Source: an uncultured Collinsella sp.
GTDB lineage: Bacteria; Actinomycetota; Coriobacteriia; Coriobacteriales; Coriobacteriaceae
Length of the DNA stretch: 23,167 bases
Assembly: GCA_902470895.1 (NCBI GenBank)
Contig: CABRID010000022.1
Location: forward strand, 1 to 23,167
Direction: 5' to 3'
The position numbers and the translations under genes were made by a program. Shown here one piece after another: positions 14,803-22,400 of the stretch (position 1 is its first letter; the number at the start of each line of letters is the position of its first letter). Under the pieces are notes generated by a model. It was not told where the DNA came from. It saw only the letters and a program-made list of their open reading frames with translations, and made no database searches.

Positions 14803-15570
14803 ATGGCAGGCGAATCTTATGCAATTCCCCCCAAAGATCATGCTGTTGAGGGAATTCTTTGGTATATCCAGCACCATCAGCTTGCCGGCGGCGATCGCCT
14901 GCCGGCCGAGCGCGTGCTGTGCGAAGAGATTGGCGTTTCGCGTACGGCGTTGCGTGCCGGTATCACGCGGCTTATCTCGTGTGGAACGCTCGAGAGCCGT
15001 CGCGGATCGGGCACGTATGTGTGTCCTCCCAAGCCGCTGAACATCTTCCAGGAAACGTATAACTTTTCCGATGCTGTGCGGACTGCCGGCCTGCACCCCT
15101 CTTCTCGTCTGGTTTCCACCGGGACCATCGAGGCGGATGAGGCGCTTGCCGACAAGCTTGGGGTGGCTGTAGGCGCTCCCTTGCTCCGCATGCAGCGCGT
15201 TCGACTTATTGAGGGCGAGCCGGCGTCAATCGAGACCGCTCACGTTAACCTGTCCCTGTGCCCATCGCTTCCCGAGCACGATTTTGAGTGTGAGAGCCTT
15301 TACGATGTCTTGCTCAAAGAAGGTGGCGTGCGCGTTGAGCATGGACGTGAGCATATCTCCATCTCGCGTTTGAACGTCGAAGAGGCCGAGCTGCTCCAGC
15401 AAGAAGAGGGAACGCCGGTGTTCTATGAGAGCTCGATCGAATTTGATAAGGACATGCGTTTTGTGGAGCATTGCAAATCGGTGATTTTGCCCACAAAGTT
15501 CCGCTTTGCCGATAACGGCGAAGAGAACGGCATGAGGAGCGTGGCAGGTGAACAATGGCTGAAACAGTAG
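14803..15570 (+). CDS. GntR-family regulator, HutC subfamily (HTH plus UTRA), first of two
   Basis: A 255-residue transcription factor. The N-terminal winged helix (about residues 10-75) shows GDRLPAERVLCEEIGVSRTA and GTLESRRGSGTYV, typical of GntR. The remaining part (about 90-240) is a UTRA ligand-binding domain with the usual RMQRVRLIEGEPASIETAHV element. UTRA domains bind sugar phosphates and similar metabolites, which suits control of the PTS operon downstream. GAGGAG precedes the ATG. Its 3' end overlaps the second GntR gene by 16 bp, so the two are co-translated. It may repress the PTS operon or act as a heteromeric partner of the second regulator. Confidence 0.9.
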   Translation: MAGESYAIPPKDHAVEGILWYIQHHQLAGGDRLPAERVLCEEIGVSRTALRAGITRLISCGTLESRRGSGTYVCPPKPLNIFQETYNFSDAVRTAGLHPSSRLVSTGTIEADEALADKLGVAVGAPLLRMQRVRLIEGEPASIETAHVNLSLCPSLPEHDFECESLYDVLLKEGGVRVEHGREHISISRLNVEEAELLQQEEGTPVFYESSIEFDKDMRFVEHCKSVILPTKFRFADNGEENGMRSVAGEQWLKQ

Positions 15571-16268
15571 ATGCCACCCCGGTTTATATGCGCATTCGAC
15601 GCTGCATCGAGGAACGTATCGAGCGCGGTGCATATCCCACGGGTTCCATGATTCCGTCCGAAAAAGACCTCGCCGAGGAATTTGGTACGACACGCTTGAC
15701 CATCCGAAGCGCTGTCGATGAGCTGGTTCGGCGCGGGCAGATTCGCCGTGTTCGGGGAAAAGGTGCCTTTGTGGCGCAGAAAGTACCTGCTTTTTTTGAA
15801 CGCACGGTCGGTTTCCGTGAATCGGTCCGTGCTTCGGGCGGCGAGCCGTCCGTCCGTATTCTCGCGCGTTCCAAGCGTTATGCGGGGCCATATTACGCCG
15901 ACCTGTTTGGCATCGCCGAGGACGACCTGCTCTATTCCGTTCGACGCCTGAACTGCATAAACGGTAGCCCCGTATCGATTGAGACGGCGCTGATTCCCTG
16001 CCTGCTGTTCCCAACCATCGAAGATATTGACGTGTCGGTCTTCAGTTTGTACGAGACCTATGAGATGCTGGGCCGAAAGCCAGTCATGGCACAGGAAAAG
16101 CTCGATATCGAGGCACTGGGCGCACGAGATGCCGGCCTCCTTGGACTGGAACAGGGCGATCTTGTTTTGCTTTTGGAATGCGTGAGCTATGACGCGAGCG
16201 GTCAGGCTATCGAGTATGTAAAGTCCTTCAATCGTGGCGATACGGGCGGCTACACCTATACGTACTAG
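15555..16268 (+). CDS. GntR-family regulator, HutC subfamily, second of two
   Basis: A 237-residue GntR/UTRA protein. The winged helix (about residues 9-74) contains GSMIPSEKDLAEEFGTTRLT and RVRGKGAFVAQ, and the UTRA domain follows with LYSVRRLNCINGSPVSIETA. It differs clearly from the first regulator, so this is an old pair rather than a recent duplicate. The ATG lies inside the end of the upstream gene (16-bp overlap), with GGTGA ahead of it. The SIS/PTS operon starts 193 bp later. It is the closest candidate to bind the palindromes in that gap. Known relatives near such operons include FrlR-like and GfrR-like repressors, but the effector here is inferred. Confidence 0.9.
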   Translation: MAETVDATPVYMRIRRCIEERIERGAYPTGSMIPSEKDLAEEFGTTRLTIRSAVDELVRRGQIRRVRGKGAFVAQKVPAFFERTVGFRESVRASGGEPSVRILARSKRYAGPYYADLFGIAEDDLLYSVRRLNCINGSPVSIETALIPCLLFPTIEDIDVSVFSLYETYEMLGRKPVMAQEKLDIEALGARDAGLLGLEQGDLVLLLECVSYDASGQAIEYVKSFNRGDTGGYTYTY

Positions 16269-16324
16269 CTGGTATTTTGTGAATAACGGCTGGGAAACTA
16301 ACCAGTTTTGATCGTTGGGTCAGC

Positions 16325-16334
16325 TGTATATACA
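16325..16334. promoter_or_regulatory. Candidate HutC-type GntR operator
   Basis: TGTATATACA is a perfect 10-bp palindrome containing GT-N-TA-N-AC, the core known for HutC-subfamily operators. It lies 57 bp after the second GntR gene and about 130 bp before the first SIS gene. It overlaps a possible -10 (TATACA), so binding could block transcription of the PTS operon. Confidence 0.5.
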
Positions 16335-16421
16335 ACCTTACATGGCTCAAAATCGACCGTTCGCCGAAGGGGATAAATTAATCGACAAAGAGGTACCAAA
16401 AAGCCGTAACCTGTAACTGTG

Positions 16422-16434
16422 ATTGGTATCAAAT
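16422..16434. promoter_or_regulatory. Operator-like motif shared with the second PTS operon
   Basis: ATTGGTATCAAAT lies 27 bp before the ATG of the first SIS gene. The same 13 bases occur at 22410-22422 before the second PTS operon. The core TTG-GTAT-CAA is an inverted repeat, and CAAAT-(7)-ATTTG at 16430-16446 overlaps it. Position and sharing suggest a binding site for one of the two GntR proteins. Confidence 0.5.
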
Positions 16435-16461
16435 ACTAATGATTTGTTACGAGGTGAGACG

Positions 16462-17577
16462 ATGAAGATGCTCGATTACGTTCAGCTTGCCCATGTGCGT
16501 ATGGGGGAGAACCTCGAGCGTTCGTCTGAGCTGGTAGCGCAGCTCGTTGATATTTTCCAGTCCGGTTCTTTTGACGCGCTGCGCATCGTTGCTTCGGGTT
16601 CGTCGCGCCATGCTGCGGATTGCGCCCGCGATTACCTGCAAGATGCGCTGCAGATGCAGGTGTCCGTTGTGACGCCCGAGGCCTTCGTCGGTTTTGAACA
16701 CACCTATCCACAGCATGCGCTTAACATTGCCGTCTCGCAGAGCGGCTATTCGACCAATACGATTGCGGCGCTCGATTACATGCGCGCACACGATATGGCT
16801 GCAGTTGCGCTCACGGCAAACGTCGAGGCACCCATCAAGGAACACGCTGACATCGTTCTTGACTACGGTGTGGGCGTCGAGTCGGTGGACTTTGTGACTC
16901 TGGGCGTCGAGGTTCTCGTTGAGTACCTGGTGCTCTTTGGTATTTACGGCGGTCAGGCGCGCGGAACGATTGACGCCAAGGGCGTTGCTCAGCGTCTTGA
17001 TGACCTGCGCGAGGCTATCCAGGCTAATGCCGTGATGTGCAAGACCGCCGAGGCATATGTCCAAGATCACATGCTCGAGCTTTCTGAGCACATGCCCGCC
17101 ATGGTCGTCGGCAACGGCCCCAACTATGGTGTTGCCGAGGAGGCAGCGCTCAAGCTGAGCGAGACCATCAAGATTCCTGCCATGCATCACGAAGGCGAGG
17201 AGTTCGTCCACGGTCCCGAAATGCAGATCGTTCCGGGCTATCTGGTGTTTATCGTCGACGATCCGCAGGGGTCGGAGCGTCTTGCGAATATCGCCGATGC
17301 GCTATCGAACGTTACGGCAAAAACGGTGCTGCTCACGGCCCATCCCAAGGGTAGGGCTCACGAGGTTGCGGTGCCTCAGGTGGCTCCGCTGCTCAGCGCA
17401 ATTCCCAATCTTGTGTTCTTCCAGACGATTGCGGCCATGATCGCCGAGCGTCTGAAGTCATGGAACGTGCACCCGTATCTCGATGCCGTCTTCAAGCAAA
17501 TGGAGGTCAAGGCAGAGGGCTACGAAGAGTCAGTCAATGCGCTTAAGGCCAAAGCGGCTGAGTGTTACGGAATGTAA
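16462..17577 (+). CDS. SIS-domain sugar-phosphate deglycase/isomerase (GfrE/GlmS-isomerase-like)
   Basis: A 371-residue protein with two SIS domains in the fold of the GlmS isomerase half. The first domain shows ASGSSRHAADCARDYL and SQSGYSTNT, the sugar-phosphate loop. The second contains E234 (LSETIK) and H250 (EFVHGPEM), 16 residues apart like Glu488/His504 of GlmS and the catalytic pair of FraB/FrlB. It lacks the glutaminase domain of GlmS, so it cannot be a full GlmS. The start is the ATG at 16462 with GAGGTGA upstream; an in-frame GTG or ATG further up would lie in the operator region. As the first gene of a two-SIS PTS operon it may be the glucoselysine-6-phosphate deglycase counterpart. 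AgaS-like amino-sugar isomerase is an alternative. Confidence 0.8.
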   Translation: MKMLDYVQLAHVRMGENLERSSELVAQLVDIFQSGSFDALRIVASGSSRHAADCARDYLQDALQMQVSVVTPEAFVGFEHTYPQHALNIAVSQSGYSTNTIAALDYMRAHDMAAVALTANVEAPIKEHADIVLDYGVGVESVDFVTLGVEVLVEYLVLFGIYGGQARGTIDAKGVAQRLDDLREAIQANAVMCKTAEAYVQDHMLELSEHMPAMVVGNGPNYGVAEEAALKLSETIKIPAMHHEGEEFVHGPEMQIVPGYLVFIVDDPQGSERLANIADALSNVTAKTVLLTAHPKGRAHEVAVPQVAPLLSAIPNLVFFQTIAAMIAERLKSWNVHPYLDAVFKQMEVKAEGYEESVNALKAKAAECYGM

Positions 17578-17637
17578 GCGGGTTTTGATGCCCGTTGGCA
17601 TGGGGGATGTGGAAACAACCCCAGAAAGGAGAGACAA

Positions 17638-18699
17638 ATGAAGGAAACCGAGAAGATCGAGATCATGCATTTCGACCAGGAGGGCTATCTCGAGGACGGC
17701 AAGGCGCTCTACGAGACCGGCAAGAAGATGACCGCGCTCGCCGACAAGGTCGCCGACGAGGGCTACGACGCCGTGTTCCTGATGGGCGTCGGCGGCACCT
17801 GGGACGAGCTCATGCAGCTCGAGTACCTCATGAACAAGTTCGGCGACCGCGACCTCGAGGTCTACCTGATCCACGCCGCCGAGTGGAACGTCATGGGCCA
17901 CAAGCGCATGACCGAGAAGTCCGTCGTGCTCACCGCCTCCGAGTCCGGCACCACCCCCGAGGTCCTCGAGGCCGTCAAGAAGATGAAGGAAAAGGGCATT
18001 CGCGTCTACGCCATGACCAAGCCCGAGGGCCCCATCGGCCAGGCTGTCGGTGCCGAGAACTGCGTCAAGATGGCTTCCGATCACGGTAACGGCGGCTGCG
18101 AGATGGGCTACTACCTCGCCGACTGCTTCGGCCTGCGCCTGCTCAACCGCCGCGGCTGCTTCCCGCAGTTCGACAAGTTTATCGAGCAGACCAAGGATGT
18201 TTGGACCCACCTGGTCGACATCCGCAAGAGCTTCGAGCCGCGCGCCGAGGAGCTCGCCAAGAAGTACGCCCTGGCCCCCTACACCATGTTCATCGGCTCC
18301 GGCGCCCTGTGGGGCGAGACGATCCTGTTCTCGATGTGCATCCTCGAGGAGATGCAGTGGAAGCGCACCCGCTACATCACCTCGGCCGACTTCTTCCACG
18401 GCACCCTCGAGCTCGTGGAGCCCGGCGTCCCCGTGTTCCTGTTCATGGGCGAGGACGAGAACCGCAAGCTCGACGAGCGCGTCCGCGCCTTCCTGAACCG
18501 CGGCGTGACCGGCGACACCGACATCAACATCATCGACACCGCCGAGTTCGCGATCCCCGGCCTTGACGACGAGTTCCGCGTCATCGTGTCTCCGTGGATT
18601 CTGACGGTGCTCGTTACCGACCGCCTGGCTCGCTACTACGAGACGGTCACCAAGCACAACCTCAAGTATCGTCGCTACTATCACCAGTTCGACTACTAA
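17638..18699 (+). CDS. Fructoselysine-6-phosphate deglycase-like SIS protein (FrlB/GfrF type)
   Basis: A 353-residue two-SIS-domain protein. FrlB-type enzymes split 6-phosphofructoselysine into glucose-6-phosphate and lysine. The C-terminal half carries the family hallmark HGTLELVEPGVPVFLF, then GEDENR and a RRYYHQFDY end, which I recognise from FrlB. E238 and H254 keep the 16-residue spacing of the FraB/FrlB catalytic pair. AESGT-type phosphate loop residues are seen in TASESGTTPEV (99-109). AAAGGAG precedes the ATG. Third codon positions are almost all C or G until about base 18570, unlike the preceding SIS gene, and then become mixed. Substrate could also be another glycated amino acid such as fructose-asparagine. 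Confidence 0.82.
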   Translation: MKETEKIEIMHFDQEGYLEDGKALYETGKKMTALADKVADEGYDAVFLMGVGGTWDELMQLEYLMNKFGDRDLEVYLIHAAEWNVMGHKRMTEKSVVLTASESGTTPEVLEAVKKMKEKGIRVYAMTKPEGPIGQAVGAENCVKMASDHGNGGCEMGYYLADCFGLRLLNRRGCFPQFDKFIEQTKDVWTHLVDIRKSFEPRAEELAKKYALAPYTMFIGSGALWGETILFSMCILEEMQWKRTRYITSADFFHGTLELVEPGVPVFLFMGEDENRKLDERVRAFLNRGVTGDTDINIIDTAEFAIPGLDDEFRVIVSPWILTVLVTDRLARYYETVTKHNLKYRRYYHQFDY

Positions 18700-18745
18700 A
18701 GAAAACGGGTGCGGGAACGTGCCGGGCTATTGAGAGGAACACAGA

Positions 18746-19165
18746 ATGAGACAGTACATCATCGCCAGCCATGCGCACTTCGCTACCGGCATCAAGGAGA
18801 GCGTCGAGCTGCTCTCGGGCGCTCGCGACAACGTCCACGATCTTTCGATGTTCGTCGATGGCCGCATGGACGTGGCCGAGGAGGCCCAAAAACTGCTGGC
18901 AGGCATGTCTGCTGACGATGATGTCGTTGTCTGCACCGACCTCTTTGGCGGCAGCGTCAACAACGAGTTTACCAAGATCGTCCAGACGCGTCCCCGCACG
19001 TACCTCGTTACCAACATGAACCTTCCTCTCCTCATCCAGTTGCTGTTCTCTGACGAGTCGGCGCCGGTTGAGGAGACGATTCGCGCCATCGTCGCTGCGG
19101 ACGATACGCGCGTGAAGTTTGTCAACGATCTTTTGGTCGATGACGACGAGGAAGAAGAGTTCTAA
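18746..19165 (+). CDS. PTS EIIA component, mannose family
   Basis: A 139-residue cytoplasmic phosphocarrier that takes phosphate from HPr and passes it to EIIB. The active-site region IIASHAHFATGIKESVEL matches the family pattern SHG-x-x-A-x-G with H9 as the phosphorylated histidine; the usual Gly is Ala here. CTDLFGGSVNNE (residues about 63-74) is the conserved DLxGGSP-like loop. The C-terminus is strongly acidic (VDDDEEEEF). GAGAGGAA precedes the ATG. It opens the four-gene PTS part of the operon, 46 bp after the FrlB-like gene. Confidence 0.92.
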   Translation: MRQYIIASHAHFATGIKESVELLSGARDNVHDLSMFVDGRMDVAEEAQKLLAGMSADDDVVVCTDLFGGSVNNEFTKIVQTRPRTYLVTNMNLPLLIQLLFSDESAPVEETIRAIVAADDTRVKFVNDLLVDDDEEEEF

Positions 19166-19222
19166 TCCGCAGCACCTACTGACACGCCGTAAGACGGCAC
19201 AAGACCTTTGGGGGGTCACATT

Positions 19223-19705
19223 ATGATTCAGCTACTTCGCGTTGACCATCGCCTGCTTCATGGCCAGGTCGCAGTTTCCTGGGTTCAGGGCCTTGGCTCC
19301 AACTGCATCTTCTGCGTGGGCGATAAGGTCGCTAACGACCCGGTGTGGAAGACGACGCTCAAGATGGGCAAGCCTGCCGGCTGCAAGCTCGTCATCAAAG
19401 ATATGGAGCATGCAATCGAAGCTATCAACTCGGGCGTGACCGACAAGTACAAGATGATCATCTGTGTCGCCACTATTGCTGAGGCAAAGCAGCTTGTTGA
19501 GAGCTGCCCGCAGATCAAGTCGGTCAACCTGGGCAACACCAAGCCCAAGGACGAGAAGCGTCCCGATGCTCGTCAGGTCTCTCGTCAGATCTTCCTGACC
19601 GCGGCCGAGGAAGCCGATGTGCGCGAGATGCTGGATCGTGGCGTTGAGGTCGAGATTCGACCCCTGGCCGATGACCCCAAGGTTGACTGCGCCAGCGTGC
19701 TCTAG
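19223..19705 (+). CDS. PTS EIIB component, mannose/sorbose family
   Basis: A 160-residue protein that phosphorylates the incoming sugar bound to EIIC/EIID. The start MIQLLRVDHRLLHGQVAVSW holds the family active site (DxRLxHGQV), with H13 as the phosphorylated residue. The standard first Asp-Asp is Asp-His here. The ATG at 19223 has GGGGGT upstream; a TTG further up (19208) is not needed. It is a separate polypeptide from EIIA, unlike E. coli ManX where they are fused. Confidence 0.93.
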   Translation: MIQLLRVDHRLLHGQVAVSWVQGLGSNCIFCVGDKVANDPVWKTTLKMGKPAGCKLVIKDMEHAIEAINSGVTDKYKMIICVATIAEAKQLVESCPQIKSVNLGNTKPKDEKRPDARQVSRQIFLTAAEEADVREMLDRGVEVEIRPLADDPKVDCASVL

Positions 19706-19716
19706 GCGTTCAATTT

Positions 19717-19736
19717 CGAAGAGTCTGAGCTCTTCG
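19717..19736 (+). other. Small hairpin between the EIIB and EIIC genes
   Basis: CGAAGAG at 19717-19723 pairs with 19730-19736 around a six-base loop, in the 58-bp gap before EIIC. No T-run follows. It may mark an mRNA processing point separating soluble and membrane subunits, which is inference. Confidence 0.4.
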
Positions 19737-19763
19737 TAGTGTCCTATTAGGAAAGGGGGATAT

Positions 19764-20537
19764 ATGCTTACCCAAGCAATCCTCATCGGACTTATCGCCG
19801 CATTTGGTAAGTTCGACTGCCAGCTCGGTACGCTCTATGCGTTCCGCCCCATCGTCCTGTGCCCGCTCGTGGGCCTGGTGCTGGGGGACCTGCAGTCCGG
19901 CCTCGCGATCGGCGCCAGCCTGGAGCTGCTGTTCATGGGCTCGATCTCCATCGGCGCCTACGTGCCGCCTGATGAGACGATCGGCGGCGTGCTCGCCTGC
20001 GCCTTCGCTATCCAGCTGGGCCAGAGCACCGAGGCAGCCATCGCGCTTGCCATGCCCATCGCCACGCTGTGCCTTGCCATCAAGAACATCCTCAACGCCG
20101 CCCTGCCGATCCTGGTTGACCGCGCTGATGTCTTCTCCGGCCAGGGCAATCTTAAGGGTGTCTATGCGATGCACTTCCTGATCGGTTTGACCGGTATCAT
20201 CATGGCGTTCCTGCTGTGCTCGCTGTCGTTCTATCTGGGTGCTGACGCCATCCAGGGCATGCTCGACTTCATCCCGCCCTTTGTCCTTGCTGGCTTTGGC
20301 GTTGCCGCCAACATCCTGCCTGCCATGGGCTTCGCCATGCTCGGCCGCCTGGTGCTCACCAAGCAGCTCGTGCCCTTCTACTTCCTGGGCTTCCTGCTGT
20401 GCTCCTACGCCAACGTGCCCGTCCTGGGCGTCGCCCTGATCGCCATCATCATCGGCATCGACAAGTTCGACCTGCTCGGCCTGGGCGGAGCCCAGCCCCA
20501 GCTCTCCGCGGAAGGGGATGAGGACGATGACTTCTAG
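19764..20537 (+). CDS. PTS EIIC component, mannose/sorbose family
   Basis: A 257-residue polytopic membrane subunit forming the sugar channel with EIID. Family features are QAILIGLIAAFGKFDCQLG at the N-terminus and GASLELLFMGSISIGAYVPP with DETIGGVLACAFAI after it. The C-terminus is acidic (EGDEDDDF). AGGAAAGGGGG precedes the ATG. Its end overlaps the EIID start by 11 bp. It has a close paralogue at the right window edge, with an exactly identical 57-bp run (19839-19895 versus 22630-22686) and another of at least 55 bp (20322-20376). Confidence 0.93.
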   Translation: MLTQAILIGLIAAFGKFDCQLGTLYAFRPIVLCPLVGLVLGDLQSGLAIGASLELLFMGSISIGAYVPPDETIGGVLACAFAIQLGQSTEAAIALAMPIATLCLAIKNILNAALPILVDRADVFSGQGNLKGVYAMHFLIGLTGIIMAFLLCSLSFYLGADAIQGMLDFIPPFVLAGFGVAANILPAMGFAMLGRLVLTKQLVPFYFLGFLLCSYANVPVLGVALIAIIIGIDKFDLLGLGGAQPQLSAEGDEDDDF

Positions 20538-21351
20538 TCCCGAGAACAAGATCACGCGCTCCGACCTCGTCAAGAGCGCCGTCAACGTCGGCGCCCTGGG
20601 CATGGAGTTCTCCTGGACCTACTACAAGCAGATGAACATCGCCTTCTGCCTGATGGTCGCCAACATGCTCAAGAAGATCTACGCCGGCCGCCCCGACGAC
20701 TACGCCGAGGCCCTGCACCGCCACTGCGCGTTCTTCAACATCACCGTCCAGTTCGCCCCGTTCGTCGGCGGCATCGCGATGGCCATGGAGGAGAAGGTCG
20801 CCCGCGGCGAGATCGAGCCCGAGAGCGTCAACGACGTCAAGGCCGCCCTCATGGGCCCGCTGTCCGGCATCGGCGACTCCATCTTCCTGTCGACGCTGCG
20901 CGTGGTCGCCGCCGCGGTGGGCATCAGCCTGTGCCAGGCCGGCAACCCCTTCGGCCCCATCGCCTTCCTGCTCATCTACAACGTCCCCGGCTTCGCGCTG
21001 CGCGTCTGGGGCGCCGTCAAGGGCTACGAGCTGGGCGTGGGCTTCCTGGACGAGGCCCAGAGGACCGGCCTCATGCAGAAGATCATGACCTGCGTGGGAA
21101 TCGTGGGCGTCATGGTCGTGGGCGCCATGTGCAAGGACATGTTCTGGGCCAGCATCCCGGTGGCCATCGGCTCGGGCGACGACGCCCAGACCCTCCAGGA
21201 CATCCTGGACGGCATCATGCCCGGCATGCTCGGCATGATCGCCTTCTGGCTGTACTACTGGCTGCTGTCCAAGAAGATCAACCCCATGGTGCTGATCGTG
21301 GCCACCATGGTCGTGGGCATCATCGGCGCGTTCTTCGGCGTGCTGGCGTAA
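20527..21351 (+). CDS. PTS EIID component, mannose family
   Basis: A 274-residue membrane subunit typical only of mannose-family PTS. It begins KITRSDLVKSAVNVGALGME and continues FSWTYYKQMNIAF, the usual EIID N-terminus, then has GPLSGIGDSIF and several C-terminal membrane segments. I chose the ATG at 20527 because GGAAGGGG lies about nine bases upstream; the in-frame ATG at 20518 is too close to that site. It overlaps EIIC by 11 bp and ends the operon, followed by a terminator. Codons end almost only in C or G, more strictly than in EIIA and EIIB. Confidence 0.93.
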   Translation: MTSSPENKITRSDLVKSAVNVGALGMEFSWTYYKQMNIAFCLMVANMLKKIYAGRPDDYAEALHRHCAFFNITVQFAPFVGGIAMAMEEKVARGEIEPESVNDVKAALMGPLSGIGDSIFLSTLRVVAAAVGISLCQAGNPFGPIAFLLIYNVPGFALRVWGAVKGYELGVGFLDEAQRTGLMQKIMTCVGIVGVMVVGAMCKDMFWASIPVAIGSGDDAQTLQDILDGIMPGMLGMIAFWLYYWLLSKKINPMVLIVATMVVGIIGAFFGVLA

Positions 21352-21380
21352 GGGCCCGGCCTATTATTTGCCCCCAAGGG

Positions 21381-21411
21381 AAACGGCGACCCATTGCGGT
21401 CGCCGTTTTTT
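21381..21411 (+). terminator. Intrinsic terminator of the SIS/PTS operon
   Basis: AAACGGCGACC at 21381-21391 pairs perfectly with 21398-21408 around loop CATTGC, ending in a run of six T. It starts 30 bp after the EIID stop. Confidence 0.92.
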
Positions 21412-21439
21412 ATTACCGAAAGCTAGTTGGAGGTGCTTC

Positions 21440-22330
21440 GTGATTCGATCTGACAATCCACCCGATAATGGCGTGAGCGGGGCGATGTATCTATTTGGCA
21501 CGGCGCTCTTGTGGAGTTTTATCGGCATCCTCGTTCGCGCCAATTCGCAGTCAGCTCTTTTGATCGGTGCCGTCACGGCAATATTTATGGCGCTCTTTAT
21601 CCTGCTCGTCGGCAGACCCGTCCTTCGCGTCAGCCGTCTTATTGTCCTTGTGGCCGTCTGCAACTTCGTGACGGGCACCACGTTTAACTTTGCCAACCAG
21701 CTCACGACGGTCGGCAACGCGATCGTTCTGCAGTACACCTCGATGATTTTCGTTATCGTGTATCAATCGCTCGCAACTCGCACGTTGCCCTCGCCTGCGA
21801 AGATTGCCTCCGTGGTGGTTGCTTTTACGGGTATGGGACTTTTCTTTTTAGGTGATTTGAGCGCCGAGGGCATGCTCGGCAACCTGCTTGCCGTCATTTC
21901 GGGAGCCACCTTTGGGCTGTGTTTCTTTTTGAACTCTCGCCCCGATGCGTCGCCCATGGTGTCCTCGCTCATCTCCTGCGGTATCTCGATGCTGCCGATC
22001 GTCTATTTTGCCGGCGCCCTAGACTCCGTGAGGCCATTTGAGTGGGGGCTCATGCTGGTGCATGGCCTTTTTTGCAGTGGTCTTGCGAGCGTGCTGTATG
22101 CCAAGGGAATCGCGCGCACCAATGCGTTTGCGGCCAACTTGGTCTGTATGAGCGAGGTTGTGCTCGCTCCCTGCTGGTCGGCGCTCCTCTTTGGCGAGGT
22201 CTTTCGCTGGAACGAGTTTTTGGGCGCGGCGATTATCGTTTTGGTGATTGTAGGCAACTTGGCATGCGATGCCTTTGGCGATGGCTTTTTGGTGGCGCTT
22301 GTCCGCCATCGAAACAAGGAACGTGCCTGA
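21440..22330 (+). CDS. EamA/DMT-superfamily transporter
   Basis: A 296-residue inner-membrane protein with about ten hydrophobic segments arranged as two EamA repeats. Visible elements are FGTALLWSFIGILVR at the start, AIVLQYTSMIFVIVYQSL closing the first repeat, and AFAANLVCMSEVVLAPCWSALLFGE near the end of the second, typical of drug/metabolite transporters that export amino acids or metabolites. I chose the GTG at 21440 because GGAGG lies five to ten bases upstream; a longer frame to 21368 would run through the terminator. It lies between the two PTS operons but after a terminator, so it may be a separate unit. The cargo is unknown. Confidence 0.88.
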   Translation: MIRSDNPPDNGVSGAMYLFGTALLWSFIGILVRANSQSALLIGAVTAIFMALFILLVGRPVLRVSRLIVLVAVCNFVTGTTFNFANQLTTVGNAIVLQYTSMIFVIVYQSLATRTLPSPAKIASVVVAFTGMGLFFLGDLSAEGMLGNLLAVISGATFGLCFFLNSRPDASPMVSSLISCGISMLPIVYFAGALDSVRPFEWGLMLVHGLFCSGLASVLYAKGIARTNAFAANLVCMSEVVLAPCWSALLFGEVFRWNEFLGAAIIVLVIVGNLACDAFGDGFLVALVRHRNKERA

Positions 22331-22400
22331 TGGGATGCGTCTGCCGTTTACGGTAAAAAACACCCCGCTGAGCGAGTGGTATTAAATAGTAAAAACCTGC

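Noticed and set aside
16462..17577. GlmS (glucosamine-6-phosphate synthase)
   Set aside because: The glutaminase half is absent and the gene sits in a PTS operon, so it is only the isomerase/deglycase-type SIS protein.
17530..18684. - strand open frame opposite the FrlB-like gene
   Set aside because: Leu/Val/Glu-rich shadow of the strongest GC3-biased gene; no start signal and no recognisable domain.
20518..20526. EIID start at the upstream ATG (20518)
   Set aside because: The Shine-Dalgarno GGAAGGGG touches this ATG. Spacing is right only for the ATG at 20527.
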